Shown here: positions 23,566 through 31,495 of the stretch, piece after piece | How the letters are laid out: each line of letters opens with the position of its first letter | Position numbering within the stretch: the first letter of the stretch is position 1 | Source: JACVRW01 sp038323835 | GTDB taxonomy: Bacteria > Actinomycetota > Thermoleophilia > Solirubrobacterales > Thermoleophilaceae | Assembly (NCBI GenBank): GCA_038323835.1 | Contig: JBBQHI010000010.1 | Span: 1 to 64,000 of the forward strand | Direction: 5' to 3' | DNA length: 64,000 nt | The notes under the pieces: model-generated | What the model was told of the DNA's origin: nothing | What the model saw: only the letters and a program-made list of their open reading frames with translations | The model's database searches: none | Made by a program: the position numbers and the translations under genes

Positions 23566-24023
23566 GCTTCTTCCCGCGGGACGAGTACTTCATGCGCCTG
23601 GCCCTGCGCGAGGCCGAGCGGTCCCTCGATCACGACGACGTGCCGATCGGCGCGGTGCTGGTGCAGGAGGGGGAGGTGGTGGCCGCCGCCCCTAACGAGC
23701 GTGAGCTGCGCGGGGACCCCACCGCCCACGCGGAGATGCTCGTGCTGCGGGAGGGGTCGGAGAAGCTCGGGGGCTGGCGCCTGCTCGAGACCGTGCTGTA
23801 CGTGACGCTGGAGCCCTGCGCGATGTGCGCGGGCGCGATCGTGCTGGCCCGGGTGCCGCGCGTGGTCTACGCCACCCACGACCCGAAGGCCGGCGCCGCC
23901 GGGAGCGTGCTCGACGTGCTGGCCGAGCCACGCCTGAACCACCGTCCGGAGGTGGCCGGCGGGCTCCTGGCCGGGGACGCGGCGGACCTGTTGCGGGCTT
24001 TCTTCGCGGGGCGGCGCGGGTAG
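23562..24023 (+). CDS. tadA: tRNA-specific adenosine deaminase TadA
   Basis: 153 residues. Zinc deaminase motifs HAE (56-58, Glu as proton shuttle) and PCAMC (Cys86, Cys89). The family signature continues with LARVPRVVYATHDPKAGAAGS. It converts A34 to inosine in the tRNA-Arg(ACG) wobble position. Coupled to the epimerase gene by ATGA overlap. Confidence 0.92.
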   Translation: MSFFPRDEYFMRLALREAERSLDHDDVPIGAVLVQEGEVVAAAPNERELRGDPTAHAEMLVLREGSEKLGGWRLLETVLYVTLEPCAMCAGAIVLARVPRVVYATHDPKAGAAGSVLDVLAEPRLNHRPEVAGGLLAGDAADLLRAFFAGRRG

Positions 24024-24073
24024 GGGAGCCTCGCTCAGCAGTGGGGCCTTCGCGGCCAACCAGATCGCCGGCG

Positions 24074-24200
24074 CAGCGGGTGACCTACATGTTGTACGTC
24101 ACCGAGGACGCGAGCGCCGTCCGCGCTCTATCCCGAGGACGAGCTCGTGGTTCAGGACGGCCCGGACGAGCCGGTGCCGTTCACGCCGCGCGCCGCGTAA
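24074..24200 (+). pseudogene. Possible frameshifted remnant ending in FTPRAA
   Basis: Between tadA and the exported protein gene the plus strand reads VTYMLYVTEDASAV in one frame. After a shift it reads ALYPEDELVVQDGPDEPVPF with a stop at 24198-24200. The codon bias of both pieces looks coding and they would join with a one-base change. I recognise no family. It may be chance in GC-rich DNA. Confidence 0.25.
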
Positions 24201-24230
24201 GCGGCGCACGGCGAGCAAGCCTCATGTTGG

Positions 24231-24773
24231 ATGGAGCGCATGAAACGACTTCGCCTGCCCTCCCCCGCCGTCGCTCTCGCCTTCCTCGCCCTGTTCGCCG
24301 CCTTCACGGGCGGCGCCGTGGCCGCCGGCAAGATCACCGGGAAACAGATCAAGGACGGGTCGATCACCGGCAAGGACATCAAGAACAACTCCCTAACCGG
24401 CACGGACATCAAGGGTCAGGTCAAGGGCGACACGGGGGCCAGGGGCGCGACCGGAGCCCGGGGCGCCACCGGACCCGCCGGAAGCACGGGCCCCGTGACC
24501 TACCGCTCCGCGAACAAGCCCGTGCCCCCCGGCGGCGGGACCGCGTCGGTGGCCTGCCCGGATCGCCTCGTGCCCACGGGCGGCGGCGCCATCTCCCTTG
24601 TCCCCGACGTGGTCGTGGACTGGGGGCGGCCGGCCGCAATCCTGGCCGGCCACGAGGTACCGGATTCGTGGGAGGTCCGCGCCTTCAATCCCGGTAACCA
24701 GGACGCCCTCATCACGGTGACCGTGATCTGCGTCGCGGCCGCGGGCGTGGTGACACCCGACAGCCCGCTCTGA
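24231..24773 (+). CDS. Exported Thermoleophilia-type protein, short collagen-like segment
   Basis: 180 residues (177 if the ATG at 24240 is used). Signal segment SPAVALAFLALFAAFTGGAV. Then KITGKQIKDGSITGKDIKNN repeat units (about 33-62) and a GXY stretch of about eight triplets (GDTGARGATGARGATGPAGS). The C-terminal domain has two Cys (SVACPDRL, VICVAAAG). Same architecture as the gene at 16430-17011. Probably surface-exposed; function unknown. Confidence 0.75.
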   Translation: MERMKRLRLPSPAVALAFLALFAAFTGGAVAAGKITGKQIKDGSITGKDIKNNSLTGTDIKGQVKGDTGARGATGARGATGPAGSTGPVTYRSANKPVPPGGGTASVACPDRLVPTGGGAISLVPDVVVDWGRPAAILAGHEVPDSWEVRAFNPGNQDALITVTVICVAAAGVVTPDSPL

Positions 24774-25027
24774 CATCGGGATAGCCGGAGGGCCGCGGGT
24801 CGCTCGATTCCAATGATCGCCCGTCGCCTTCCCGGCATTACGCCTGAAAGCTGGCGCAGCGCGCGGGGCTCCAATAGGCCGCCGTCCCGCACGATGATTG
24901 GTCCTCCCCAGGGCTGAGGGCAGAAGAACCGACCGCGCACCCGTCCGCCGCGCGCGTTTACTTCAACGAGCTTGACGAGGATCGCCTCGGTTTCGGGCTC
25001 AAGCTGTACCGACGGCTCTTCCGGCAC
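24500..25027 (-). CDS. Uncertain ORF with a leaderless start; 3' part antisense to the exported protein gene
   Basis: The GTG at 25027 lies six bases after TACGCT (25039-25034), the arrangement seen at confirmed genes. The first 90 codons look coding (EPETEAILVKLVEVNARGG, FFCPQPWGGPIIVRDGG). After about 24773 the frame runs antisense through the exported protein gene and looks like a shadow, so the original 3' end may be lost. No family recognised. It fills most of the 317-base gap before the tRNA. Confidence 0.35.
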   Translation of the reverse strand: MPEEPSVQLEPETEAILVKLVEVNARGGRVRGRFFCPQPWGGPIIVRDGGLLEPRALRQLSGVMPGRRRAIIGIERPAALRLSRCQSGLSGVTTPAAATQITVTVMRASWLPGLKARTSHESGTSWPARIAAGRPQSTTTSGTREMAPPPVGTRRSGQATDAVPPPGGTGLFAER

Positions 25028-25033
25028 GGCGCC

Positions 25034-25039
25034 AGCGTA
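25034..25039 (-). promoter_or_regulatory. -10 box before the GTG at 25027
   Basis: TACGCT on the minus strand, six bases before the GTG. Confidence 0.4.
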
Positions 25040-25090
25040 CTGTCACGCGGATTGTCACTTTGGCCCGGCGATGCGCCACAATCTCGCCTC

Positions 25091-25179
25091 GGAGGGGTGC
25101 CGGAGTGGTTGAACGGGGCGGTCTCGAAAACCGTTGTGGGCGGCAACGTCCACCGAGGGTTCGAATCCCTCCCCCTCCG
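25091..25179 (+). tRNA. tRNA-Ser (anticodon CGA)
   Basis: 89 bases. Acceptor GGAGGGG pairs with CCCCTCC plus discriminator G. The anticodon stem GCGGT/ACCGT encloses CTCGAAA, so the anticodon is CGA, reading UCG. The long variable arm (TGTGGGCGGCAACGTCCACC) is typical of class II tRNAs. The T arm is GAGGG-TTCGAAT-CCCTC. CCA is not encoded. Confidence 0.97.
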
Positions 25180-25821
25180 CTACACAGACAGGCTGACCGG
25201 GAAGGTGGCGATCCAGATCACGCTGGCGGTGAAGAGGGCATAGCCCAGCCCGAGGACGACCATCCGTGTCGTGGGCGCTCGGAGCCGGGTGCTGATGCCG
25301 GCGAAGAAGAGCGACGCGGCGAACAGCACCACGGCGAGCGAGTAGTTGTCGGCCCGCTGGATGAAGCGTCCCACCTGCTGGGAGGACGCCGCGGCCTGCG
25401 TCTCGAGGCGGTCGGCCTGCGTCGTGGCCTCGAGCTTGTACTGGGCCAGGGCGAACGGGGACAGCGGCGCATGCGGATTGGTTCGCGGCCGTGTGGCCAC
25501 CCATGCCTCGAAGGCTGGGCGGAACTCGGGGCGAAAGCGCTTGCGGTAGAAGTCGGCCAGCTCGGTCTCGTCGCGCGCGTAGGCGTCCACCCACTGTGTG
25601 AAGAGTGCGACGTCGATCTGCGTCTGGCGGTTCGCCACGTTCGCCGCTCGAGTCGACTCCACGCGAGCGGCGATCGACGCGCTCTGGGACTTGGCCTGCT
25701 GCCCGTGCCAGCGCGCCGACTGATAGGCCGCCCAGGCGGTTGCCACCGCCGCCATCGCGAGCAGCACGGTTGCCGCGAGCTCCAGACGGCGGTCCGCGCG
25801 GCTCGGTCCGTCGTCCTTCAT
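25180..25821 (-). CDS. Membrane protein with one N-terminal and two C-terminal helices, unknown function
   Basis: 213 residues. Helix 1 (TVLLAMAAVATAWAAYQSA) is followed by about 120 soluble residues with coiled-coil character (ARVESTRAANVANRQTQIDV; YKLEATTQADRLETQAAA). Two more helices come at the C-terminus (LAVVLFAASLFFAGI and MVVLGLGYALFTASVIWI). The ATG overlaps the DUF4239-like gene stop (ATGA). The stop is one base from the tRNA gene on the other strand. Function unknown. Confidence 0.75.
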   Translation of the reverse strand: MKDDGPSRADRRLELAATVLLAMAAVATAWAAYQSARWHGQQAKSQSASIAARVESTRAANVANRQTQIDVALFTQWVDAYARDETELADFYRKRFRPEFRPAFEAWVATRPRTNPHAPLSPFALAQYKLEATTQADRLETQAAASSQQVGRFIQRADNYSLAVVLFAASLFFAGISTRLRAPTTRMVVLGLGYALFTASVIWIATFPVSLSV

Positions 25822-26651
25822 GAGGACGAGACCGGATCGCCCCGGGCGTTGCATGGAAGCGGAGCCCGCTCGTTCACCACGGCGCGCGCGGTCTTCAGGA
25901 TCCTGAGCGATCGCTCCATCGCGACTGGTTTGATCTGCCCAATGCCGCCGCGGTATGGGTTGTCGAGCGCGTTGATCGCCAGCAGCGTCAGCACGATCAC
26001 CGTGGTCGCCGATCCCATCAGCATCGCCTGAGCGCCAACGCCCTCCCCGCGGTCGGCAAAGAACAGCATGTAGGCGAAGACGACGCCCGCGATCAGGAAG
26101 AGCACGAGCCAGATCGTGCCCGGGATGATGCCCTCCGCGCCGTGAAGCCGATCGCTCCGCGCTTGCTCCCGATCCGAGGTCTGATCGAGCCACTTGTCGA
26201 AGGCGGACTGCTCGCTGTTGCTTCTGGGGCTGGTGAGCCGCAGGCTCCGGAAGAGCGCGATCGCCCAGGGGTTGATCGTGTCGCCGCCGCGCCCGGCCGC
26301 CATTTCCGGCCACTCGTGGTGGACCACCGACCGTCCGTAACAGACGACCTGTCCCGCCAGGCGATCGTGCGTGGCGGGCGGTAGGAACTGGGCGGTCTCG
26401 AACTGCTGGATCACCGTGAGCGCCTCGGTCTCCGCGCCGCTGCGCGACTGGTCGTAGGTCGTGAACGCGAGGAAGATGATGAAGCCGGCGAAGATGGCGA
26501 AGCCACCCGCAAGCACGCCGAACACCCCCGACGCGCGATCGCCGTCCGTGAAGTAGCTGCCCTCCGGCGCACCGCGCCGGACCAGGAGCATCGCCCCTAC
26601 CGTCACGACGTTGGTGGCGACGAGGATTACGACAGCCCAGGCAAGATTCAT
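25818..26651 (-). CDS. DUF4239-like (bestrophin-like) membrane protein
   Basis: 277 residues. Two N-terminal helices (VVILVATNVVTVGAML; GVLAGGFAIFAGFIIFLAF), a soluble middle (LTVIQQFETAQFLPPATHDRL, residues 85-180), then two more helices (GTIWLVLFLIAGVVFAYMLFF; SATTVIVLTLLAINALDNPYRG). The family assignment is from memory of these motifs; no function is established. First gene of a two-gene operon. Confidence 0.72.
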   Translation of the reverse strand: MNLAWAVVILVATNVVTVGAMLLVRRGAPEGSYFTDGDRASGVFGVLAGGFAIFAGFIIFLAFTTYDQSRSGAETEALTVIQQFETAQFLPPATHDRLAGQVVCYGRSVVHHEWPEMAAGRGGDTINPWAIALFRSLRLTSPRSNSEQSAFDKWLDQTSDREQARSDRLHGAEGIIPGTIWLVLFLIAGVVFAYMLFFADRGEGVGAQAMLMGSATTVIVLTLLAINALDNPYRGGIGQIKPVAMERSLRILKTARAVVNERAPLPCNARGDPVSSS

Positions 26652-26736
26652 TGACGAGCTACGTCACCAGGCCCGCCCGTAGGGCACATCATCCGATTGG
26701 GGTGAGCCGACCGTGCGCGGTGACCTGATCCGGGTC

Positions 26737-26742
26737 TAGGCT
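26737..26742 (+). promoter_or_regulatory. -10 box before the Kup remnant
   Basis: TAGGCT, nine bases before the GTG at 26752. The promoter has survived the decay of the gene. Confidence 0.4.
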
Positions 26743-26751
26743 CGGGGGCTC

Positions 26752-26946
26752 GTGCCCGACGGGACAGCCACGGACATCGGGACCAGCCCGCTGTACGCGC
26801 TGCAAACGGTCTTCAAGGCGCACGACCATGCGGTGAAGCCGACCGAGGCCGGAGTCTACGGTGTGATCTCACCGGTCTTCTGGTCGATCACAACCATCGT
26901 CTCGGTGAAGTACGTGACCTTCATGGGCTCCTACATCGAGCTCTAG
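26752..26946 (+). pseudogene. Kup-type potassium transporter remnant
   Basis: 64 codons. DIGTSPLYALQTVFKAHDHA and the following GVYGVISPVFWSITTIVSVKYVTF match the first helices of Kup/HAK transporters (normally above 600 residues). Upstream, VPDGTAT replaces the usual helix-1 start; downstream the frame leaves the family after VTF and stops. So there are breaks on both sides. It is probably non-functional. Confidence 0.75.
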
Positions 26947-26965
26947 GCCACCGCCTGAGGCCACC

Positions 26966-27412
26966 TCACGTCCGGTGCCACACCATCCGGGCGTCGGGCT
27001 CGCGTTCCTCGTTGTCTGAGCCGTCGCCGGTCTCGGCGATCGCGAAGCCGTGAGCCTCGTAGAACGCGATCGCCGCACGGTTGCGCTGGAACACCCACAG
27101 GTCGAGGCCGCCCGGATGCAGCACCTGGACGTGGCAGAGCAGAAGGCTGCCCAGCCCGGTCCGCTGCGCGCCGGGCTCCACGTACAGGTGCTCGACACGC
27201 GTCTCGCCGGCCACGATGAAGCCGAGCACCCTCTCGCCCTCCGTCGCCACGGTGGTCGCGCCGCTCGCGATGTGCCCGCCGAAGAAGTCGCGATCCTCCG
27301 CGCCCGAGTGCAGCACCGGGAGGTGGGGACGCGCGGCCGCTCGCGCCGACTGGAAGACGTTGACGATCCCGTCCCGGTCGCCGGCGTGTGCTGCGCGCAG
27401 TCGATTCCTCAT
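26966..27412 (-). CDS. GNAT family N-acetyltransferase
   Basis: 148 residues. Acetyl-CoA-binding region VEHLYVEPGAQRTGLGSLLL (the Q/RxxGxG/A motif is QRTGLG), then FQRNRAAIAFYEAHGFAIAE, the typical C-terminal GNAT block. The target is unknown. The ATG at 27412 is chosen by fit to the family start; the longer frame upstream runs over the arsR promoter. Confidence 0.82.
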   Translation of the reverse strand: MRNRLRAAHAGDRDGIVNVFQSARAAARPHLPVLHSGAEDRDFFGGHIASGATTVATEGERVLGFIVAGETRVEHLYVEPGAQRTGLGSLLLCHVQVLHPGGLDLWVFQRNRAAIAFYEAHGFAIAETGDGSDNEEREPDARMVWHRT

Positions 27413-27524
27413 TGGATTCCGGCGAGCTCGAGCGCCGGGTGGCGCGCACGCCGGAAGCGAGGAATAGATCCACGGCCTCCTGCGACATCGCCCGTGAAGT
27501 ATCGCTGGCGCACGCTCAGTCGAT

Positions 27525-27544
27525 ATATTCCCATATAGGTATAT
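27525..27544. promoter_or_regulatory. AT-rich dyad, probable ArsR-family operator
   Basis: ATATTCCCATATAGGTATAT, an imperfect dyad (ATATnCCnATATnGGnATAT), standing out sharply in GC-rich DNA. It sits directly upstream of and partly over the TATAAT box at 27542-27547. Autoregulation by the ArsR protein is inferred. Confidence 0.5.
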
Positions 27545-27547
27545 AAT
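27542..27547 (+). promoter_or_regulatory. -10 box TATAAT of the arsR-AHSA1 operon
   Basis: A perfect consensus -10 eight bases before the ATG at 27556, giving a leaderless or nearly leaderless mRNA. Confidence 0.55.
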
Positions 27548-27555
27548 GTTCCGGC

Positions 27556-27912
27556 ATGGCACGAGCAGCGACCACCACCGACGCGTTCAACGCCGTGGCC
27601 GAGCCGCGGCGGCGAGAGATTCTGGACGTGCTGGCGGGCGGCGAACGCCCCGTGAACGACCTGGTGGACGCACTCGGGCTGGCTCAGCCGCAGGTGTCCA
27701 AGCACCTGCGGGTGCTTCGAGAGGTGGGAGCGGTTGACGTGCGTGAAGACGGGCGGCGGCGGCTGTACCGGCTGAACGGCGAGGCACTCAGGCCCATCCA
27801 CGACTGGGTGAAGGGCTACGAGCGCACGTGGTCGGAGCGGTTCGAGCAGCTGGATGTCGTGTTGGACGAACTCAAGGAGAAGGAGCAAGGAGATGGACGC
27901 AATGACGAGTAG
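27556..27912 (+). CDS. ArsR-family winged-helix regulator
   Basis: 118 residues. NAVAEPRRREILDVLAGGERPV, then LGLAQPQVSKHLRVLREVGAV and a wing (REDGRRRLYRL). No CxC-type metal site is present, so it belongs to the non-metal ArsR group commonly paired with AHSA1 proteins. The downstream SRPBCC gene overlaps it by 20 bases. Confidence 0.9.
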   Translation: MARAATTTDAFNAVAEPRRREILDVLAGGERPVNDLVDALGLAQPQVSKHLRVLREVGAVDVREDGRRRLYRLNGEALRPIHDWVKGYERTWSERFEQLDVVLDELKEKEQGDGRNDE

Positions 27913-28381
27913 CGGAACGGCCACGGTGACGCTTCCCACGGAGAGGCAGATCCTCATCACGCGTGAATTCGATGCGCCGAGGCACCTGGTCTACGAGGCG
28001 TGGACCACGCCGGAGCTGGTCAAGCGCTGGTGGAACGCCAAGCGCGGCGAGGTCACGATCGCCGAGATCGACCTGCGGGTCGGCGGCACGTGGCGCTGGG
28101 TGATGATCGCGCGCGGCGACCTCGAGGTGGGCTTCCACGGCGAGTACCGCGAGATCGCCCCGAACGAGCGCATCGTCTCCACCGAGGTGTTCGAAGGCAT
28201 GCCGGACGCGGAGTCGCTTAACACCCTGACGCTCACCGAGGAGGACGGGCGCACGACGCTCAAGATCCTCGTGGAGCACGCGACCCAGGAGCATCGCGAC
28301 GGACACATCAACTCCGGCATGGAGGCGGGCATGAACGACGCGATGGACCTGCTCGAGGAGGTTGCGGTCTCGCTTCGCTGA
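27893..28381 (+). CDS. SRPBCC/AHSA1-domain protein
   Basis: 162 residues. REFDAPRHLVYEAWTTPELVKRWW is the AHSA1 opening, with RVGGTWRWVM and FHGEYREIAPNERIV following. The hydrophobic-pocket fold may bind a small ligand; the function of ArsR-linked members is unknown. The ATG at 27893 has AAGGAG seven bases upstream, inside the arsR gene; ATG 27902 is the alternative. Confidence 0.88.
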   Translation: MDAMTSSGTATVTLPTERQILITREFDAPRHLVYEAWTTPELVKRWWNAKRGEVTIAEIDLRVGGTWRWVMIARGDLEVGFHGEYREIAPNERIVSTEVFEGMPDAESLNTLTLTEEDGRTTLKILVEHATQEHRDGHINSGMEAGMNDAMDLLEEVAVSLR

Positions 28382-28419
28382 GCACGCGCACGACTCACGG
28401 ACCGCCAGGACCTCGGCTA

Positions 28420-29241
28420 CTAGGAGGTCCCGGCGTCCGTCGCGGCGATGGCCTGCAGCACCAGATCGGCGACCCGCGCCGGCTGTTGGTTGAGGGCGAA
28501 GTGCCCGGCGTCTGAGATCTCGGACAGGCTTACGTGAGGGCATGCCTCCAGGCCGCGGCGCTCCTCGTCCTGAAGACTCACGTCGTCGTCCTCGCCGAAC
28601 GCCACCCATGAGCTCGCTCCCCAATCGCACAGACGGGACACCAGCGACCCGTGGCGGTCGAGGTACTCGAGGTAGGGACGCACCAGCCGCCGGATGACGC
28701 GCGGGTCGTTGTTCTTCAGCTCCGCCACCAGGACTTCGCGGCGGTCCGGGGGCAGCTCGCCCTTCATCGCGGGGCCCATCACCCTGAACATCGCGGCGAA
28801 GGGCAGGTACCCGAGCACCCGGCCGAGGCGGTCGATGACGCGGAGAGCCATCGACTCGTCTTGACGGGAGAAGCTCGGAGAGAGCAGAACCATCGGCCCG
28901 TGGAAGTGCCCGGCGGCCGCCATCTCGATGGCCACGTTCGCGCCGAGGCTGTGGCCGACCACCACGTCGCAGCCGTGGTTCGCGGCGAGCCGGCCCGCGA
29001 GACCCGCGTAGCTCTCGATGGCCGGGTCGTCCGGAGGCCGCGTCCGCCCGTAGCCGGGCAGGGTGGCGGCCACGAATCGGATCGGCGCCCCGCTGAGCCT
29101 GGTGTCCGCCAGCAGGTCGTCGTAGAACAGCGTGCTGCAGAGCGCCCCGGGAAGCAGCAGCACGGTGTGTTCCGCCTCGGGGGGACCGGACTCGTGCGGC
29201 GCCCAGAGATCCATGTCGGGGTCAGGCGAAGGTGTATGCAT
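28420..29241 (-). CDS. Alpha/beta hydrolase
   Basis: 273 residues. Nucleophile elbow GHSLGA (Ser98), oxyanion region LLLPGALCS (28-36). The acid is probably in GEDDDVS and the His in DAGHFALNQQP near the C-terminus. No lid domain hints at a substrate. The ATG at 29241 is six bases after TAGCGT; an internal ATG at 29214 is possible. Confidence 0.87.
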   Translation of the reverse strand: MHTPSPDPDMDLWAPHESGPPEAEHTVLLLPGALCSTLFYDDLLADTRLSGAPIRFVAATLPGYGRTRPPDDPAIESYAGLAGRLAANHGCDVVVGHSLGANVAIEMAAAGHFHGPMVLLSPSFSRQDESMALRVIDRLGRVLGYLPFAAMFRVMGPAMKGELPPDRREVLVAELKNNDPRVIRRLVRPYLEYLDRHGSLVSRLCDWGASSWVAFGEDDDVSLQDEERRGLEACPHVSLSEISDAGHFALNQQPARVADLVLQAIAATDAGTS

Positions 29242-29247
29242 GGGGAG

Positions 29248-29253
29248 ACGCTA
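29248..29253 (-). promoter_or_regulatory. -10 box of the hydrolase gene
   Basis: TAGCGT on the minus strand, six bases before the ATG at 29241. Confidence 0.45.
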
Positions 29254-29321
29254 CATCGCCCCGCTTGCCCGCAGCCCCGCGCGGTGGGAGGCTCCAAGCG
29301 TCCACCGACAGGAGGCCGGCA

Positions 29322-30536
29322 ATGAGCGGAGAGTACGACGCGATCGTGGTGGGAGCGCGGTGTGGCGGATCGCCCACGGCGATGTTGCTGGCCCGGGCCG
29401 GCCACCGGGTGCTTCTGGTGGACAAGGCCACGTTCCCGAGCGACACGATGTCCACGCATCTGGCTCATCCGCCTACGGTGGCCGCCCTCGCCCGGTGGGG
29501 GATCCTCGACCGGCTCGAGGCCACCAACTGCCCGCCGATCACGCGCTACTCCTTCGACTTCGGGCCGGTGACCGTGGCGGGGACCCCGCGGCCGGCGGAC
29601 GGCGCCGCCCAGGCCTACTGCCCGCGCCGGATCGTGCTCGACGCGCTGCTGGTGGAAGCGGCCGTGGAGGCGGGCGCCGAGCTGCGCGAGGACTTCACAG
29701 TGGACGAGATCGTGACCGGCGACGGACGCGTCGCGGGCATCCGCGGCCACGCCAAGGACGGCGCCACGGTGACCGAGCGGGCACGGGTGGTGGTGGGGGC
29801 GGACGGCAAGCACTCGCTGGTGGCCAAGTCCGTGGCGCCCGAGCGTTACAACGAGACGCCCCCGCTGGCACCCGCGTACTACGCCTACTGGAGCGGCCTG
29901 CCCGCCGGCGGATTCGAGACGTTCGTCCGCGGCGAGGGTCACCGCGGCTGGGCGGCCCTGCCGACACACGACGACCTCACCTGCGTGGTTCAGGGCTGGC
30001 CCCAGTCGGAGTTCAAGGACAACCGCAAGGACGTGGAGGGCACCTACATGAGGTCCTTCGAGCTCGTGCCCGAGTTCGCCGAGCGCATCCACGCCGCCAC
30101 CCGGGAGACCCGCTTCGTGGGAACCGCCGACATGGCCGGCTTCTTTCTCAAGCCGTACGGCCCCGGGTGGGCGCTGGTCGGGGACGCCGGCTACCACAAG
30201 CACCCCATCACGGCGTTCGGGATCACGGACGCGTTCCGCGACGCCGAGGCGCTGGCCGGCGCCCTCGACGACGCGTTCGCCCGGCGGCGCCCGTACGACG
30301 ACGCGATGGCCGGCTACCAGCAGGCCCGCGACGCCGAGGCGCTGCCCGTGTACGGGTTCACCAACGAGTTCGCGAAGGTCGAACCCCCTCCGCCCGAGAT
30401 GCAGCAGCTGATCGGCGCGATGCAGGGCAACCAGGAGGCCATGGACGGCTTCGTGAGCGTCATGGCGGGCACGCTCCCGGCGCCCGAGTTCTTCGGGCCC
30501 GAGAACGCGGGCCGGATCATGGCCCAGGCGCGCTAG
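29322..30536 (+). CDS. FAD-dependent oxidoreductase (aromatic hydroxylase / geranylgeranyl reductase-like)
   Basis: 404 residues. FAD-binding motif AIVVGARCGGSPTAMLLARAG at the N-terminus, the middle VVVGADGKHSLVAK (DG fingerprint) and the C-terminal ALVGDAGYHKHP (GD motif), the three marks of the group A monooxygenase fold. The first motif is GARCGG instead of GxGxxG. The substrate is not readable. The ATG has a strong ACAGGAGG ribosome site. Confidence 0.85.
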   Translation: MSGEYDAIVVGARCGGSPTAMLLARAGHRVLLVDKATFPSDTMSTHLAHPPTVAALARWGILDRLEATNCPPITRYSFDFGPVTVAGTPRPADGAAQAYCPRRIVLDALLVEAAVEAGAELREDFTVDEIVTGDGRVAGIRGHAKDGATVTERARVVVGADGKHSLVAKSVAPERYNETPPLAPAYYAYWSGLPAGGFETFVRGEGHRGWAALPTHDDLTCVVQGWPQSEFKDNRKDVEGTYMRSFELVPEFAERIHAATRETRFVGTADMAGFFLKPYGPGWALVGDAGYHKHPITAFGITDAFRDAEALAGALDDAFARRRPYDDAMAGYQQARDAEALPVYGFTNEFAKVEPPPPEMQQLIGAMQGNQEAMDGFVSVMAGTLPAPEFFGPENAGRIMAQAR

Positions 30537-30553
30537 CGGGTCGCGGGCTCCAG

Positions 30554-31495
30554 TCAGTCCGCCGGCGGGACGACCAGCACCGGCAGGTGGCTGTGGTGCG
30601 CCACGCCGTGGGAGACGCTGCCGAGGGCGGCCGAGATGCCGGTCGTGCCCCGGGAGCCCATGACCAGCGCCGCCGCGCCGAGCTCGTCGGAGGCGTCGAT
30701 CAGGCCTCGCCAGATCGGGCCCGTGATCATTTTCGACGACACGGGCTCGGACACGAGGCCGGCCTCGTCCGCGGCGGCAAGTCCCTCGGCTGCGCTCCGC
30801 TGGGCCTGTCCGGCGCCGATCTCGTCGAGCTCGGCCTCCATCCCGGAGCTGAACCCGCCGGGACCGGCCAGCGCGGCGGTGCGCGCGGCCAGTGACTCCC
30901 AGACGGTGAGCACCACCGCACGGCGTCCGGGGAACAGCTCGCCCGCGACCTGGATCGCCCGCACGGAGGCCTCCGAGCCGTCATGGCAGAGGACGATCGG
31001 ACCGTCCGGCAATGTGTCCGGGGTGGAGTCGGGCACCACCAGCACGGGCGAGTGGGAGTGGGTGAGCACAGAGCTGGACACGCTCCCCAGCAGCGCTCGA
31101 CCCACGCCGGACCCGCCGTGCGCCCCGACCACTGTCAGGCGAGACCGGTGGCGGTCGGCGGTCTCCACGATCGTGCGCCACGTCTTGCGCTCCTCCTTGA
31201 CCGGCAGCGGCAGGGCGTCGAAGCCCGCGGCTCGCGCCAGCTCGGCACCCTCCTCGGCCCGCTCCTCGGCGGCCTCGGCGTCGAGCTGGTCGATCTCCTT
31301 CACGGCCCCGGCCAGTGGAGCCGGCCCCGGCCCCACCGTCCCGCGGAACACGAACTGGGACATGCCCGACCAGGAGTGGCAGACGAGGGCGCGACCTCGG
31401 AGCGAAAGCGCCGATGCCGCGGCGATTGCGCGCGCCGAGCTCTCCGAGCCGTCGTAGCAGAGCAGGATGGGACGCACGTCCGGGTGATCGCTCAT
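30554..31495 (-). CDS. Universal stress protein, two domains
   Basis: 313 residues. Domain 1 starts ILLCYDGSESSARA and ends GAHGGSGVGRALLGSVSSSVL. Domain 2 starts IVLCHDGSEASVRA and ends GSRGTTGISAALGSVSHGVA. Both keep the G-2x-G-9x-G(S/T) ATP motif. Tandem USPs of this kind are dormancy proteins in mycobacteria. The ATG overlaps the stop of the next USP upstream (ATGA). Third USP and last gene of the CBS-USP-USP-USP operon. Confidence 0.93.
   Translation of the reverse strand: MSDHPDVRPILLCYDGSESSARAIAAASALSLRGRALVCHSWSGMSQFVFRGTVGPGPAPLAGAVKEIDQLDAEAAEERAEEGAELARAAGFDALPLPVKEERKTWRTIVETADRHRSRLTVVGAHGGSGVGRALLGSVSSSVLTHSHSPVLVVPDSTPDTLPDGPIVLCHDGSEASVRAIQVAGELFPGRRAVVLTVWESLAARTAALAGPGGFSSGMEAELDEIGAGQAQRSAAEGLAAADEAGLVSEPVSSKMITGPIWRGLIDASDELGAAALVMGSRGTTGISAALGSVSHGVAHHSHLPVLVVPPAD

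Noticed and set aside
25172..25182. Integration (att) site at the tRNA-Ser 3' end
   Set aside because: No repeat of the tRNA end and no integrase downstream; the next gene starts its stop codon one base later on the other strand.
25052..25243. 63-codon ORF over the tRNA gene
   Set aside because: The sequence folds perfectly as tRNA-Ser; the ORF is incidental.
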